DNA of 64,000 nucleotides from Incurvaria masculella (taxonomy: Eukaryota; Arthropoda; Insecta; Lepidoptera; Incurvariidae): positions 1,189,021 to 1,253,020 of the forward strand of contig OX335642.1 of NCBI GenBank assembly GCA_946894095.1. The letters are read 5' to 3'. Positions 42,816 to 53,460 of this stretch are shown one piece after another. The first letter of the stretch is position 1, and each line of letters begins with the position of its first letter. A program made the position numbers and the translations under genes. The notes beneath the pieces were generated by a model. It saw only the letters and a program-made list of their open reading frames with translations. It did no database searches and was not told where the DNA came from.

Positions 42816-42817
42816 CC

Positions 42818-42933
42818 GTTAACACATAGCTATATTATATATAGCTATGTGTTAACAGTTAATTATATATAGCTATAGCATAGCATACATTATATATATA
42901 TATAGTGAGTCACCAGTGACTCAATGGTTACTC
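42818..42933. repeat. Two adjacent hairpins: a 39-nt palindrome and a 31-nt imperfect one
   Basis: At 42818-42856 the arms GTTAACACATAGCTATA and TATAGCTATGTGTTAAC flank TTATA. After an AT-rich linker with a TA run, 42904-42933 holds GTGAGTCACCA and TGGTTACTCAC around GTGACTCAA. Together they may form the core of a small foldback element. Confidence 0.75.
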
Positions 42934-43039
42934 ACAGGCAAGAATCTCATGAGCAGGTTAGGTCACGCCTGGATTATTATTGGCATGTGTGAAAAGGCTC
43001 GGCTAATTACCTTCTTGGCTATATACATGGTGAGTCCTG

Positions 43040-43440
43040 GCACGGTACGGTATACCTGATTAAAAAATCCTCCAACTCCGAAGGGATGTAGGATATTTTT
43101 TCGTCTTCTATCGTCTCTACCATTGAGAATGCACGTCGGAGCTGCATAACGCTGTCCCTTCGTCCCATTTCTACCTTCTCTCAACGCGGAACTGGCAGGG
43201 AATGCACCCATTCACAAGCGACATTCCAAAATAAGAACCACTGATCTTCTAGATCCTTTATATCTATAGGATCGTTGAAATATAAAATGTACTCCCTGCC
43301 AAAGTATTTCACCTAAAGTTCACCCTGAAGTCCTACAAACATGGTGTGAAGAAGCCGGCCGGTTTTCACAGCCCCCGTGAAAATTCAAAAGCCCATGGGC
43401 GTCGTTAGGCACCTCTTATGCCGCTCTTAACATAAAACCA
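43040..43440 (+). mobile_element. Jockey/CR1-group LINE, C-terminus plus start of 3' UTR
   Basis: ATCCTCCAACTCCGAAGGGA, TATCGTCTCTACCATTGAGA, CTCTCAACGCGGAACTGGCA, ACATTCCAAAATAAGAACCA, AAACATGGTGTGAAGAAGCC and GCCCATGGGCGTCGTTAGGC follow the order of the copy at 53110-53460. Frame is lost at several points. Confidence 0.75.
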
Positions 43441-43851
43441 ACCTTTGCGTAGTTATTTAATCCATGGCATTACTTAACCTCCGTCCGCTATTCACGTGCT
43501 ATACGTGTACCGCACCATATAATAAGGATGCACTTGAGCATGTACGTTTAGGTGCAGCAGTACAACGAAACGAATCGTTGAGAAAGACAGAAGCGACTAT
43601 TTTCTGTATCGGAGTTGTGACAGTAGCGAGTGCACTAGGCGGGGTCATTAAATATTTCCACGAGCCGACTCCGCTGTAACGAGGATAGACCGCTAGACGC
43701 AGCGTCGCTACAGTGTTGTCACATCTCCCAAAAAAAATTTGCAAAATCAGTTACCAGTGCGCGAGCGTGAGTCATGTTGATATCTACGCTAAAAACAAAA
43801 AACCTTTTTGGTAGCGATAGAATAATATATTTGTAATAAATATAATTTCAT

Positions 43852-43950
43852 GTCGGAGGGCCATGAGTTCGATTCCCTCCCCGTTCATGCAGCGCGTTGT
43901 GTGATTTTGGGCTATAGGTGTTGTACTAGCCACCCATGTCCAGTAAAACA
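43852..43950 (+). mobile_element. T5-SINE copy with internal deletion (head joined to tail)
   Basis: The B-box region GGCCATGAGTTCGATTCCCT is followed after about 25 nt by the 3' end (GCGCGTTGTGTGATTTTGGG, then ACTAGCCACCCATGTCCAGT). The central body is missing. Confidence 0.6.
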
Positions 43951-44179
43951 TAATAATAGCAAGGATCGTTTTGGCCGCTTTCCGTAGCAATCGTTTACCA
44001 AATGTCTTTTTAAACTTTTTTACACCACTGCGGGTGGTTATATTATATTGTAAATAACTTGGCTTACCAAATTTAAAGTTCGCGATCACGACAATTTGGT
44101 TGTTTCGAGCTTAAAATTGGTGGCTAATAACACCTGCTGTTATAATATTAGTCCAACCTATCAAATTTGAACTATTTCC

Positions 44180-44310
44180 TATGACAGGATCCTAAATTGC
44201 ACTGCCTCATTGAACTTAACGGAAAACATGACAATTTTCATTGCCGCTTCGATCATTTATCCCTTCTTATGGGGTTTCTTAATAAGAGAAGCTACAGTTT
44301 TCCGAACCAA
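44180..44310 (-). mobile_element. T5-SINE body fragment, reverse orientation
   Basis: AATTGCACTGCCTCATTGAA, GACAATTTTCATTGCCGCTT and GAAGCTACAGTTTTCCGAAC match the family body in reverse. Confidence 0.65.
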
Positions 44311-46500
44311 CGAGTTACCCGCACTTTTAACGCAAGCTGATATTTTTATTTCACTAATTTAAATTTGATATATTATTATATTCTATTAAACTATAATTAT
44401 ATCTAAAGTCATTCATATATTTATTTTGTAGTTTTAAATGTAAAATTGAGCTGTGGCTTCCCTGTACCATTGCTCGGTTACATTAGGGCACAAGCCAGCA
44501 GAAATAATAATGTAATTTCGATACACAATATTCAGTGAATCGGACTCAATTACGATAGCATCGAACAAAAGAATGCCTCCGTCCGCGGGGCGGGATGGCG
44601 GAGTATAGCGCGGGCCAGGCGCGGAGTTGGTGAATCGACGATCTATAATACTATACACTCGTGTTTCTGGGTTACACTTGACGTTGGATATAAGGTAGGT
44701 TCAGGCAGCGTGGTGCTATTCTGTTCTGTTCTCGCATTGCGCGATGGAATCAGGCGGAACGAATAAGTGCTCGAGTCCGAACAAAAAAACGAGAAAAAAG
44801 AGACGACATAAACGTCAAATTGAAATTTACTATAAAATTTACAACACCTAATTTTTTTTTTTCAAATTTTTAAGCACCAACGTTTATGTGAAAACTCTAA
44901 TAGAAATTACATTAACGTAGGGAATTTTATGTTTGACGTCTAAGTGACTGAGGAAAGCCTTTCTCAATTTGATCTAACGGTAGGGAGTAGAAATAAAAGC
45001 ATTATAATCAGTTTATTGAAAGAATTAAAAATCTGTACAATCTAATGCATGGAGAAAGCATTCATTCGATCAGCCATAAATTCGTTTGCTTACGACAATT
45101 TCTGGATAGATTTATGGTAATAGCAATATCCACTCTAACCACAAAGGACATAGGTTCTAATTCACAAAAAGGGTGTCCTAAGAAATTTTATATTGATCAT
45201 TATTATTAAAATATCATGAAATGCTTCAACTCAATTTCTGCATGCATTTAAATGGTACAATATATTTTTTAAATTCTTCAATGTAGATGTCGTTAAATTA
45301 CTTCAAATTCTAGATGCTAAATGCATTAATTAAATGAATGAAAACAATTAGGTGCACATTTGTGGGTCGGAAACAGCAAAACCGCAATTTTGCGTTAACA
45401 AAAACGCCATTCCTGGTTCTATTTCTGTTACGTGCTGTTCGGAGCAGCCAGCCCGCACACAAGCTGTGAAGGGATGGAACGTTTTCGCATCGATCATCGG
45501 GAACCAGCGGCCTCCGGTCCTCAATACATCGAATATCCACCAATGAGCTAATCAGCCATTAACTATTCAAGGCATTGGTATCTCATCTTTTATTTAATAC
45601 GCTAATGGCCAGAACTCACGCAGACCGGAAATATATTTTAATGGGTCTCAATTTTTCATTCATAGCACCACCTAAAGTCAATATCACTTCTATAATGACG
45701 TCCACCTTGGAAAAAACCCAGGATTAATTTCTCTTTCTAGTTTAAGGAAATGTCATCCTATAAGTGTACAAAAACTCTCACCCGGACTAATATATTCTGC
45801 GAAGCATAGGCCGATCCTTTTAGATAAACGTAGGCGCGGGTAAAGACGTTAGTATCGGGGCTCCCCCGGGGGGACACAATGGGAGGCAATATCTATGAGT
45901 CGGTGTGCGGGGTGCGGGGCGAAGGGGGGTCGTTAATTTATCCCTAACGTTTTATCGCCGAATAAAAACGAGTGCCACCGCCGCCGTTGCACACAGCCTC
46001 CGTCATATAGCGACAGGCGGACGGACAGAAAGAAAAATGTGGGTGAGGTGGACAGTAACACAATGCATAGATACATGCACAAACGGCATCACCGTAACCG
46101 CCACATATTGGAATTTGGCCCACATAGATTTTCCTAACAAATGTGATGTTTACTTTGATGCATTAATTACAGTCAGCAGGCGCTCAATTTCTACCAGTTT
46201 ATTCAGAAGATCAAAACAACCAGCTCCCCTCTTACTTACACGAAATTTAAGAGAGCAGGCAATATCTTTTTAATATTCAAAAAATCTAATTTGCCTACCC
46301 AATCATCCTGCACATGTTTTGCTGTGTATAGCAGCACGACTGTACCTAAAATCTTTGCGAAATACTATTAGTCGCATTCAGAGTGCACCTGTCAAAACAT
46401 AGTAAGGGATTAGCACCGGACAAACCATACAAAAACCGGTATAGTCCGGAAATAATCCGCGCACTAAAATTCGTCCGCCCACTCTGAATACGACAGTATG
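44311..46500. other. No recognised gene; GC-rich patches at 44560-44680, 45400-45540 and 45820-46050
   Basis: These patches are not obviously repeats. The frame at 45905-46273 (122 codons, plus) and the paired frames at 45310-45546 have no motif I know. CGCCACCGCCGCCGTTGCAC-type sequence near 45975 suggests regulatory or 5' UTR DNA. The rest is AT-rich. Confidence 0.35.
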
Positions 46501-46504
46501 TGTT

Positions 46505-46700
46505 TCCATTTGAGGTTATCAAACGATATCTACATTGAAGGAGTAGGTTTTGGAAAATAATCGTTATCCAGAAAACATTCCGACAAATTTCAGGACAAAA
46601 AAATTTTAAATGTTGGTCGTGACATTCGTCGGAAGCGGGATTCGAATCTGCGACCTTTGGATTACGGGGTTCCTAACATCGTGGAGTTAACCAACCATTA
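46505..46700 (-). mobile_element. tRNA-derived SINE-like repeat (second family)
   Basis: TGGTCGTGACATTCGTCGGA, AGCGGGATTCGAATCTGCGA and CCTTTGGATTACGGGGTTCC form a B-box/T-arm-like segment on the minus strand (CAGATTCGAATCCCGC). The sequence before it resembles 56815-56915. A convincing full cloverleaf cannot be drawn, so it is not called as a tRNA gene. Confidence 0.4.
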
Positions 46701-47419
46701 TAGACTAGGAGGTCGCGACAAAAATGGTAACGATAACGTAAATTGCTGAAACTGGGTTCACGGGATAAAGACCAATCCTCTGAAACTAAATGTGTCAGTC
46801 TGCCTTTTCCAAGTGGTTGCGTTACGTAGATAAGGCGCCTGAAAAAGTAGTTATGGTGACAAAAAAAAATATTTGATAGGGTAAACGGATGCAAATGACG
46901 AAGCATGAAAGTATCAGTACATACTTGCTTAGCAATACAAAAACTGAACAAATATTTGATTGCATTTCGTAGTTATAGGCGATTTAGGTTACAGATATAA
47001 CTTTAGGAATATTTAAGTATTTAATTAACAAAACCGACTAGTTATTGTTGTATAATTAATAGGTATCCATGTTTCCAGGCAATCAGTATATTCATCAGCA
47101 GGTACATACCAGCATCTATTTTATATAGCCAATCTAGATAACGCAACCACTTGGCACGGGCAGACCGACATATTTAGCATCAGAGGGTTAGTCTTTAACA
47201 TCTGAACCCAGATTCAGCCATTTACCTTATCGTGACCAAAAATGTCGTCACCTCCCGGAATATTACCTGTAACAAAACAAGCGTTGTGCACCAACGTATT
47301 GCTTGATGTGTCGCAAGTCTGCTACATACATGGGATATAATTGCATGGAAGCATTGTTTGGGCGCATTTCTCCCACGTGCTCTTTCTATAGTATTTATAC
47401 CATGTGTTTATGGTTTGAA
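46701..47419. other. No recognised gene
   Basis: AT-rich, with no motif-bearing frame. It leads up to the 3' end of the LINE at 47420, whose putative target duplication GGTTTGAA lies at 47412-47419. Confidence 0.4.
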
Positions 47420-47674
47420 TATTGTATTGTATTGTATTGTATTTATTTAGCATAACACAAAGTAACACACATATAACAAAACATTGTCATTGGTGATCGT
47501 TAATATTACTTGTCAATATTTTCATTAGCAAAAAAATCAATCATTTAACATTCTAACAATAACATCAAATAAAAATAAAAATAACAATAGTCAAATTGGT
47601 CACAATGATCAAATCAAATAAACTAAACTATGGAAAAATCATTAAAGTCGACATATATACACACTGGACAGATA

Positions 47675-49114
47675 TTATTCTGTCAAGTGGTCATCAAAAT
47701 ATTCGGTTACCTTGTAATAAGGTCTGTTCGTTAACAGGTCCTTTAACCGGCTCTTAAAGACATTATTATTTTCAATTGCTTTTAACGACTGAGGCAACTT
47801 TTCATACAATTTGGGCCCTATTACTCGCGGGTTCTTTTCTGCCATTGCACAATGGTGCAATACGGGTCTCAGGCTGGTACCGTGGCGAGTATTGTACTTG
47901 TGCTGCGAACCGTTTGTCTCGTAGCTTTCGATATGAATTCGTACATGCATTATTACCTCAAATATATATAGTGATACTAGTGTGAGGATTTTGAGTGATT
48001 TGAATAGATTTCTGCAAGATTCTTTATTTTTTGCTCGAGTCAAAATACGAATAGCCCGTTTTTGTTGAACCAGGATGCGTTCAGAGTCAGTCGAGTTACC
48101 CCAGAGCATCACACCGTACGACATGATAGAATGAAAATATGCATAATAGCAATTTCTCAAAGTGCTTCCTGATACAATTGGTTGCAATTTTCTTAATGCG
48201 TAACTTGCACGCCCTAACTTATCACAAGTCTTGTTAATGTGTGCCTTCCAATTAAGTTGTGAGTCCAGCGTGAAACCTACGAAGCATGTTTGGGCTTCAG
48301 CGATAATTTGGCCCGTTTGAGTTGGGATTTTTGAAAACGGATATTCTATTTTTCGTCCACTAAATAGCAAAAAATTTGATTTTTGTGCATTCAAGTGAAG
48401 GCCGTTTGCTGAAAACCATTTCATTAATTTGTGTGTTGCATTCATAAGTTTCTCTTCTAGCTCGTCAAAAGTTTTCGCCCATACTATAAAGTTTAGGTCA
48501 TCAGCAAATATGGTGACCTCTCCGTCATCGATTTTAATATGGAAGGGTAAGTCATTAATGAATATTAAAAACAAGGTATTTCCTAAGGCTGATCCCTGAG
48601 GGATCCCTAATTTGACGAGTCCAGATTTTGATTTTATACCGGTACCTTCGATGTTCATGTCAACCGTTTGATATCTATCGCTAAGAAAGGAACCAAATAA
48701 TTTTAAATTTTGACCTTTGACCCCATAACGTTCGAGTTTGCCTAATAGTATAGTGTGGTCGACTACATCGAACGCTTTGGATAGGTCGCAAAAAAGTCCT
48801 GCTACCTTATATCTTGAGTCGAGACCGTCAATAATGTTTTCAATTACTTTTTGAGCAGCTGATGAGGTTGATCGTTTCGCTCTGTATGCGAACTGATTAT
48901 TTGATAACAAACCTGTTTTTTCAAAATAATTCATAAGGTCCTCAGAGATTATTGACTCGATAATTTTGGACAAGGCAGGAACGATACTTATGGGTCTGTA
49001 ATTATTTGGATTCGACACTTCACCTTTTTGCTTGAATATTGGACATACTCTCGTTGTTTTCAGCGCTGTAGGATATTTTCCGATTTGGAACATCTCATTT
49101 ATAAGACAACTCAA
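47675..49114 (-). CDS. LINE ORF2, reverse transcriptase part
   Basis: This encodes the RNA-dependent DNA polymerase that copies the element's RNA onto nicked chromosomal DNA. Over 479 residues the finger/palm blocks are visible: VCPIFK (about 23), NYRPISIVPALSKIIE (38-53), NQFAYRAKRST (73-83), FCDLSKAFD with the first catalytic Asp (108-116), GIPQGSALG (170-178), FADDLNFI with the catalytic Asp pair (203-210), LNAQKSNF (241-248), and the thumb FVGFTLDSQLNW. The C-terminus has KLYEKLPQSLK and ends YYKVTEYFDD. All three catalytic Asp are present. The first Met is only the first ATG after the frameshift: upstream codons in the same frame (SKTTIDIHDISCNIL, about 49165) belong to the protein, and the RT's start is in the preceding frame. 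Confidence 0.85.
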   Translation of the reverse strand: MSCLINEMFQIGKYPTALKTTRVCPIFKQKGEVSNPNNYRPISIVPALSKIIESIISEDLMNYFEKTGLLSNNQFAYRAKRSTSSAAQKVIENIIDGLDSRYKVAGLFCDLSKAFDVVDHTILLGKLERYGVKGQNLKLFGSFLSDRYQTVDMNIEGTGIKSKSGLVKLGIPQGSALGNTLFLIFINDLPFHIKIDDGEVTIFADDLNFIVWAKTFDELEEKLMNATHKLMKWFSANGLHLNAQKSNFLLFSGRKIEYPFSKIPTQTGQIIAEAQTCFVGFTLDSQLNWKAHINKTCDKLGRASYALRKLQPIVSGSTLRNCYYAYFHSIMSYGVMLWGNSTDSERILVQQKRAIRILTRAKNKESCRNLFKSLKILTLVSLYIFEVIMHVRIHIESYETNGSQHKYNTRHGTSLRPVLHHCAMAEKNPRVIGPKLYEKLPQSLKAIENNNVFKSRLKDLLTNRPYYKVTEYFDDHLTE

Positions 49115-49172
49115 AGGTTCAGAAAACGCATCGCATCCTGTAGTCAGAATATTGCAAGAAATGTCATGAATG

Positions 49173-50444
49173 TCAATTGTAGTTTTTGATCCTAGCTTTG
49201 AGCCTAGCCAAAATTATACCCGAGTTAAGAAAGTGTGTGTTTAGATGTGTTGGAATGTCATACTTATAAATTATCTTGCCGGATTTGTCAGTAAACGTGG
49301 GCGTGATTTCTCTCCGCACCGGTTGGTTCGTTTCCTCCTTCACGATTTTCCAGATTTCTTTCTTGGGGTTTTTTGAATTTAAAAGCCGGTCTTGTATAAA
49401 TGATTGATGAGCGGACTCAGACATTGTTTTAAATGTTTCTTTGCGTGTTGTTATATATTTATTTATATTTTCATAATAAGGAAATTGTTTTTTTATTTCA
49501 TATAAATCACATAAATCTTGAAATGTATTTAAAACATCTGCATTCATCCAATTATCACTTTTAGCCTTTATTTTGAATATTTTTTTAGGGTAATATGTGT
49601 CAATGTAATATATTAATACATTAATGAATTTAGTTATTTTCATATTAATATCCAAACTAGGGTCATTTATAAATTTGTCCCAATCGTAATTGATCATAGC
49701 GGTACAAAAATCATTATCAGCTATTGGGTTCCGTATTCTACGTAGGACATTACTCTGTTTGGAATATTCTTTTTTGGCCCTAGGAATTTTTAATGTTATT
49801 TTAATACCTAAATGATCGCTGATTGCTGTTTGCAACGGTAAAGTGTATATTAATGTGTCCAATATGTTAGTGATTGCAAAGTCAATTGAGCTCGCCGTGT
49901 TTTCAGCTACTCGTGTAGGAAAATTTACAATATTCCTCATGTCGTACGGTGTCATGCAATCCCAAACTTTAATTTTCTTTTCGTTTTGTGCTAAAAAGTC
50001 GATATTCCAATCACCGGCTAAAATAACTTTTTTATTTTCATCACATATTAATTCTAAGATTGCATTAAATCGATTCATGAAAACACTAAAATCTCCATTA
50101 TTAGTTCTGTAAATAGCAACAATAATAAGTCTATAATCTATTAGTTCTATGGCAGTTAAATCACAGTGAAATTCAGATGCGAGTGCCTGTAGGTCGTCTC
50201 GTTTCAGGACTAGTACATCGCTGCGCGTGAAGATGCACACACCTCCGTGCAGCCGCTTGCGCCGGCAAAATGAGTTCGTGAGCGTATAGTTATCGATTCG
50301 TACACAACCTATCTCATTCGATTTGCTCCATGTTTCGGTGCAAATTAGTACACACGGATTTTCTTTCTCCAGCAGTGCGTGAAGTAAATTCAACTTGTTA
50401 TTTATACATCTAACGTTCTGATTAATAATTTTTACAGTTTTCAT
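49173..50444 (-). CDS. LINE ORF2, apurinic-endonuclease-like domain (frameshifted before RT)
   Basis: This domain nicks target DNA to prime reverse transcription. Over 423 residues the APE-type motifs are intact: NQN with Asn10, CTETW with Glu37, GGVCIF (67-72), IYR with Tyr112, GDWNID with Asp145 and Asn147, SSIDFA with Asp188, and SDH (209-211). A Lys/Arg-rich linker (residues about 220-400) leads towards the RT. The frame ends at HLNTHFLNSGIILARLKAR and then stops, while the next frame continues GSKTTIDIHDIS; about 25-30 residues usual between these blocks seem to be missing, suggesting a small deletion caused the shift. The start ATG overlaps the ORF1 stop (ATGA, 50441-50444), as expected for coupled re-initiation. 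Confidence 0.85.
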   Translation of the reverse strand: MKTVKIINQNVRCINNKLNLLHALLEKENPCVLICTETWSKSNEIGCVRIDNYTLTNSFCRRKRLHGGVCIFTRSDVLVLKRDDLQALASEFHCDLTAIELIDYRLIIVAIYRTNNGDFSVFMNRFNAILELICDENKKVILAGDWNIDFLAQNEKKIKVWDCMTPYDMRNIVNFPTRVAENTASSIDFAITNILDTLIYTLPLQTAISDHLGIKITLKIPRAKKEYSKQSNVLRRIRNPIADNDFCTAMINYDWDKFINDPSLDINMKITKFINVLIYYIDTYYPKKIFKIKAKSDNWMNADVLNTFQDLCDLYEIKKQFPYYENINKYITTRKETFKTMSESAHQSFIQDRLLNSKNPKKEIWKIVKEETNQPVRREITPTFTDKSGKIIYKYDIPTHLNTHFLNSGIILARLKARIKNYN

Positions 50445-51037
50445 ATTTGTGGGCTCACTAGGTGGTGTTGTGGTTTGTGATGGTAGTAAGTGGGGGACAA
50501 AAAAGTATTATTTGTCGATGAGGTTCGAGTGGTAAAACGACGTGTGCCGACATTCTCCGGCCATACAGCAGGGTCTAGGACGGCTGTCATTTTTGAAATA
50601 GGGACTTCAACTTTAAATGAAGCGCGTCCGGGATTTCTGCATTGAAGTTTCTCGCAATTTGTGTATTCCAGTGGCACTAGATGACGAAGGTGTTCGACTA
50701 TGTCCTCACGTGTCGTCTCGATGTCTAGATTGAAGATGTGGACCTGTCCCTTTCTGGCCGGTGCAGCCCTAAGTCTGGAGCTGGTCGACGACATGGTGCC
50801 GTAGATGGGCTCGTTGTGGTTGCGGGCGGGCCGCGGCCTCTGTCGCCGGCCGCGCGACACGGCACTCCAGGGAGCCTCGCGTGTTGTCGCCGCCGTCGCA
50901 GTCGGTTGGCTGTCCCCGCCATGCTCCGCGGTTGAGTGAGTATCGGGTGTGAGGGCCGAAGGGCCAGAGTCTTCGAGTGCGTGAAGTGACAAGAGTGTTT
51001 TAGGTGTGATACTCAATGGTGGTGTAGTGACTGTCAT
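50441..51037 (-). CDS. LINE ORF1, RNA-binding (RRM-like) protein
   Basis: ORF1 proteins of this LINE group coat the element RNA. This 198-residue frame has a Ser/Thr/Pro/Ala-rich N-terminal half with a basic patch (SRGRRQRPRPARN, 61-73). An RRM-like fold follows: VHIFNLDIETTREDI (99-113) as first strand and helix, ASFKVEV (139-145) as the RNP1-like strand, and WPENVGTRRF (159-168), a frequent closing motif of insect ORF1 proteins. No zinc knuckle or long coiled coil is seen, and many relatives are longer, so the N-terminus may be shortened. GC content is clearly higher than in the surrounding DNA. The stop lies inside ATGA shared with ORF2. Confidence 0.7.
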   Translation of the reverse strand: MTVTTPPLSITPKTLLSLHALEDSGPSALTPDTHSTAEHGGDSQPTATAATTREAPWSAVSRGRRQRPRPARNHNEPIYGTMSSTSSRLRAAPARKGQVHIFNLDIETTREDIVEHLRHLVPLEYTNCEKLQCRNPGRASFKVEVPISKMTAVLDPAVWPENVGTRRFTTRTSSTNNTFLSPTYYHHKPQHHLVSPQI

Positions 51038-51361
51038 CGGATACCGCCGAGTTGCTGAGCTGTGTTGTCCAAGTTGGTTTGGTTTTTTTCTCAGTTCTAC
51101 AACCGGTGTTGGTAGTTTCGTAGATGTTTTTTTTGCATACGTTGCGATAATAGAAATACATAATAGTCTTAACTGTTATGTATTTTTTAGAAAATATCAC
51201 CCAGCATATTCTTGCACAATCATGAATCATTTCATTTTAAAATAGTATTATTATATAATTAAGGTTTGAAATAATGTGAGTTTATTCAGCAACATATCGG
51301 TGAAGTTTTACTTCAATTATATAGAATATAACTTTTTAAGTGTACATTTTAAGTAGATACA

Positions 51362-51730
51362 AGCGGCTTTTAGCGCAGGGGCGAATGGATTTTGCATTCC
51401 ATGCCAGAAGACATATTGTATCAAATCCCTGACCCGTTTATGCACCACTTAATTTCTCTTCCCGAGTTGTTTCGTCACGAATGCGAGCTATTTCATTGTT
51501 CGGAATCCATGCAAACTGTGGGTCCCGGCCCGGATTGGTACCAACTCATTCGATAAATGGACGGACGAAACGGCAATCAAAATAAGTCCGTGTTTTCCAT
51601 CCAGTTTAATTTAGCCTTTCTCATAAAGTGAAGGTCGCATGGCACCTGATTCCATTGGGAACGCAGTGTGTTGGGTTTATTTCATGACGATGGGTGTGGT
51701 ATAGTACCCATTTATGTTAAGTTTTTTTAG
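51362..51730 (+). mobile_element. T5-SINE copy, tRNA-type head, full length
   Basis: Head: AAGCGGCTTTTAGCGCAGGG with a degraded B-box (TATCAAATCCCTG). Body: TTTCGTCACGAATGCGAGCT, GTTCGGAATCCATGCAAACT, GGATTGGTACCAACTCATTC and AAGTCCGTGTTTTCCATCCA. Tail: GTGTGGTATAGTACCCATTT then a T/A-rich end. Confidence 0.75.
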
Positions 51731-52790
51731 TAAGTTAAGTTTGGCGGATGGGAGCTTCACGGGAAAAAATATCCGACACTTTTGCTGTCACAGAGACGGA
51801 GCTTCAATCCTACCGTAAACCCAAGTATATTGAAACGATAACACCGTTACCTGTTTCTTTCTTAGCTTGTCTTTTTCTTCCTAAAAAGGAGACAGGCGAA
51901 GCGTTATGCAACAGCGTGCTTAACATTCTCGTATTTAACTCGACAACTGGCGCTTGTGAAATGATATTTCGTCCGACTTTAAAGTTTTTCTTAAGGTAAT
52001 ACACCTTCACAATTTATAGCGAAACTACCGGGTTTCCCACATCTGATCAACACACCTAGCATATGTCCAAAAATAAAAATGCAGTGGCTAAAACTATTTT
52101 CTGCTTCAGCGAATAATTATCAAAATGCATCTATTCTGCAAAGGACCTCAATCAATCGATTTAATATTTTCGTTGCTAAACACGCATGATATGGAATGAT
52201 GATGAAAGGGTAACGGTAAAAGCATGTGACAAAGCTGGTCCCTTTTTAAAACTTTGCGTGCGCCTCAAAACTTTCAACTCACCGTCAAAAATGCCCCCTC
52301 CGAGGGTATGTCCGTAGGGCATCACACAAGGGGAGGCGGGCTACACTGAGGGGAGGCAGGCCTCTGTCAGAATATCATTACTTATACAGCGGACATAAAT
52401 TCTTTAGAGGAACTGTCGTATCAGTTTAATGGCCTAAATTAAACTGAATATTCGGACTGCGCGCCATTGGCTGTATAAAATGCTCATCTGGAGGCGTTTA
52501 TGTGGATGCTCGAAAAAATCGCAGGGTGTGCACTTTGCCCGGAATAGGGTTGGGTCGGATACTTTAATGGGTTCGCGAATGATATTGCAGTTTATCCGGG
52601 GCAGGCTTGCTCCGAGATTCACGACGATAGAGAATGTGCGATCGTGTTTTGTATGCGTAGGGTCTTTCTGTATCGTTTCGGTCCAGCGGCGAGCGCTAAA
52701 ACGATATGATTATATTTATTGTGTACAGCTTTTTATACAGCTGGATATGGATGACTTATACTAATCGGCCGCTGTGATACAAGTATTATT
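51731..52790. other. No recognised gene; unique patch at 52230-52760
   Basis: The patch at 52230-52760 is less AT-rich. It holds opposite-strand frames (52480-52764 plus, 94 codons; 52434-52622 minus), neither with a motif I recognise. The 52300-52370 part repeats GGGGAGGCGGGC / GGGGAGGCAGGC. Confidence 0.35.
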
Positions 52791-52793
52791 ATT

Positions 52794-53065
52794 TTTGAGT
52801 GATCAAGTCCCAAAATGTTTTTCTGGTATTTTGCACATTAATTAAATAATCTGAGAGCTACGTCTGTACCTTCCGATTGTTTTTATAAATTATCTTTTAT
52901 CCGTGATATGACATACTCCTTAAAAAATGTGTACACTAATAAAAAAAAAAGTAGCTCTCAGGTGATTTATTAAACATGCAAACTTTCAGAAATAGAATTC
53001 TTAATTTGACTGAGGAAACGGGCACGAGCCATTTTAGGGCCTTGTTCACCTCATTATTCTCTTAA
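52794..53065. mobile_element. MITE family E, copy 2 (left end truncated)
   Basis: It starts at TGAGTGATCAAGTCCCAAAA, contains GAGAGCTACGTCTGTACC and AGTAGCTCTCAGG, and ends CACCTCATTATTCTCTTAA. Its first 10-15 nt are missing. Confidence 0.8.
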
Positions 53066-53109
53066 GCCTTTCTAAATCATATTTTACTTTGTTTCTTAGT
53101 TCTAAGTTT

Positions 53110-53460
53110 ATATATTTTCGTTTCAGTGCCACCCACTTGGAATTTGGTCTTTATCAAACTCATAGGTTTTGAGACTGCGGTCATTTTCCTTCGCTTTCAC
53201 AAAATGCAAAAATTCACATTCGACATTCCAAAAATAAGAACCAACAGATCCTCTAGATCCTTTATGTATAGGGTCGGTAAACATTGGAATGAACTCCCTT
53301 TCGGCGTATTTCCCCCAAATTACGACCTGGGGTCCTTCAAACGTGGTGTGAAGAACCACCTGGCCGGCCGGCATGGTTTTCGCCGTTTTCGAAAACCCAT
53401 GGGCGTCGTTGGGCACGTTTAGGTCCTGTCATATGCCGTGCTTAACATTAAAAAACATTC
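53110..53460 (+). mobile_element. Jockey/CR1-group LINE, best-preserved C-terminus
   Basis: The plus-strand frame 53126-53422 reads KMQKFTFDIPKIRTNRSSRS, YRVGKHWNELPFGVFPPNYD, LGSFKRGVKNHLAGRH. This is the typical C-terminal end of jockey/CR1-group ORF2 (R--KHWN-LP--VFP----L--FK). It is only the last ~90 codons plus the start of the 3' UTR (CCATGGGCGTCGTTGGGCAC). Confidence 0.8.

Larger units (their letters stand above)
47420..51262 (-). mobile_element. Nearly full-length APE-type non-LTR retrotransposon (jockey/CR1 group)
   Basis: On the minus strand the order is a short 5' UTR, ORF1 (51037-50441), ORF2 endonuclease (50444-49173), RT (49114-47675), a 3' UTR and a microsatellite tail of TACAA units (47420-47450). 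GGTTTGAA occurs directly outside both ends (47412-47419 and 51263-51270), which fits an 8-bp target-site duplication. ORF1 and ORF2 overlap by ATGA. One frameshift, probably with a small deletion, separates the endonuclease from the RT. The short tandem tail and the absence of poly-A favour a CR1/Daphne-like member over classic jockey; I cannot settle the clade. Confidence 0.85.

Noticed and set aside
46620..46700. Possible minus-strand tRNA with CAGATTCGAATCCCGC T-arm
   Set aside because: No consistent anticodon stem and no acceptor pairing; the flanks match a dispersed repeat (56815).
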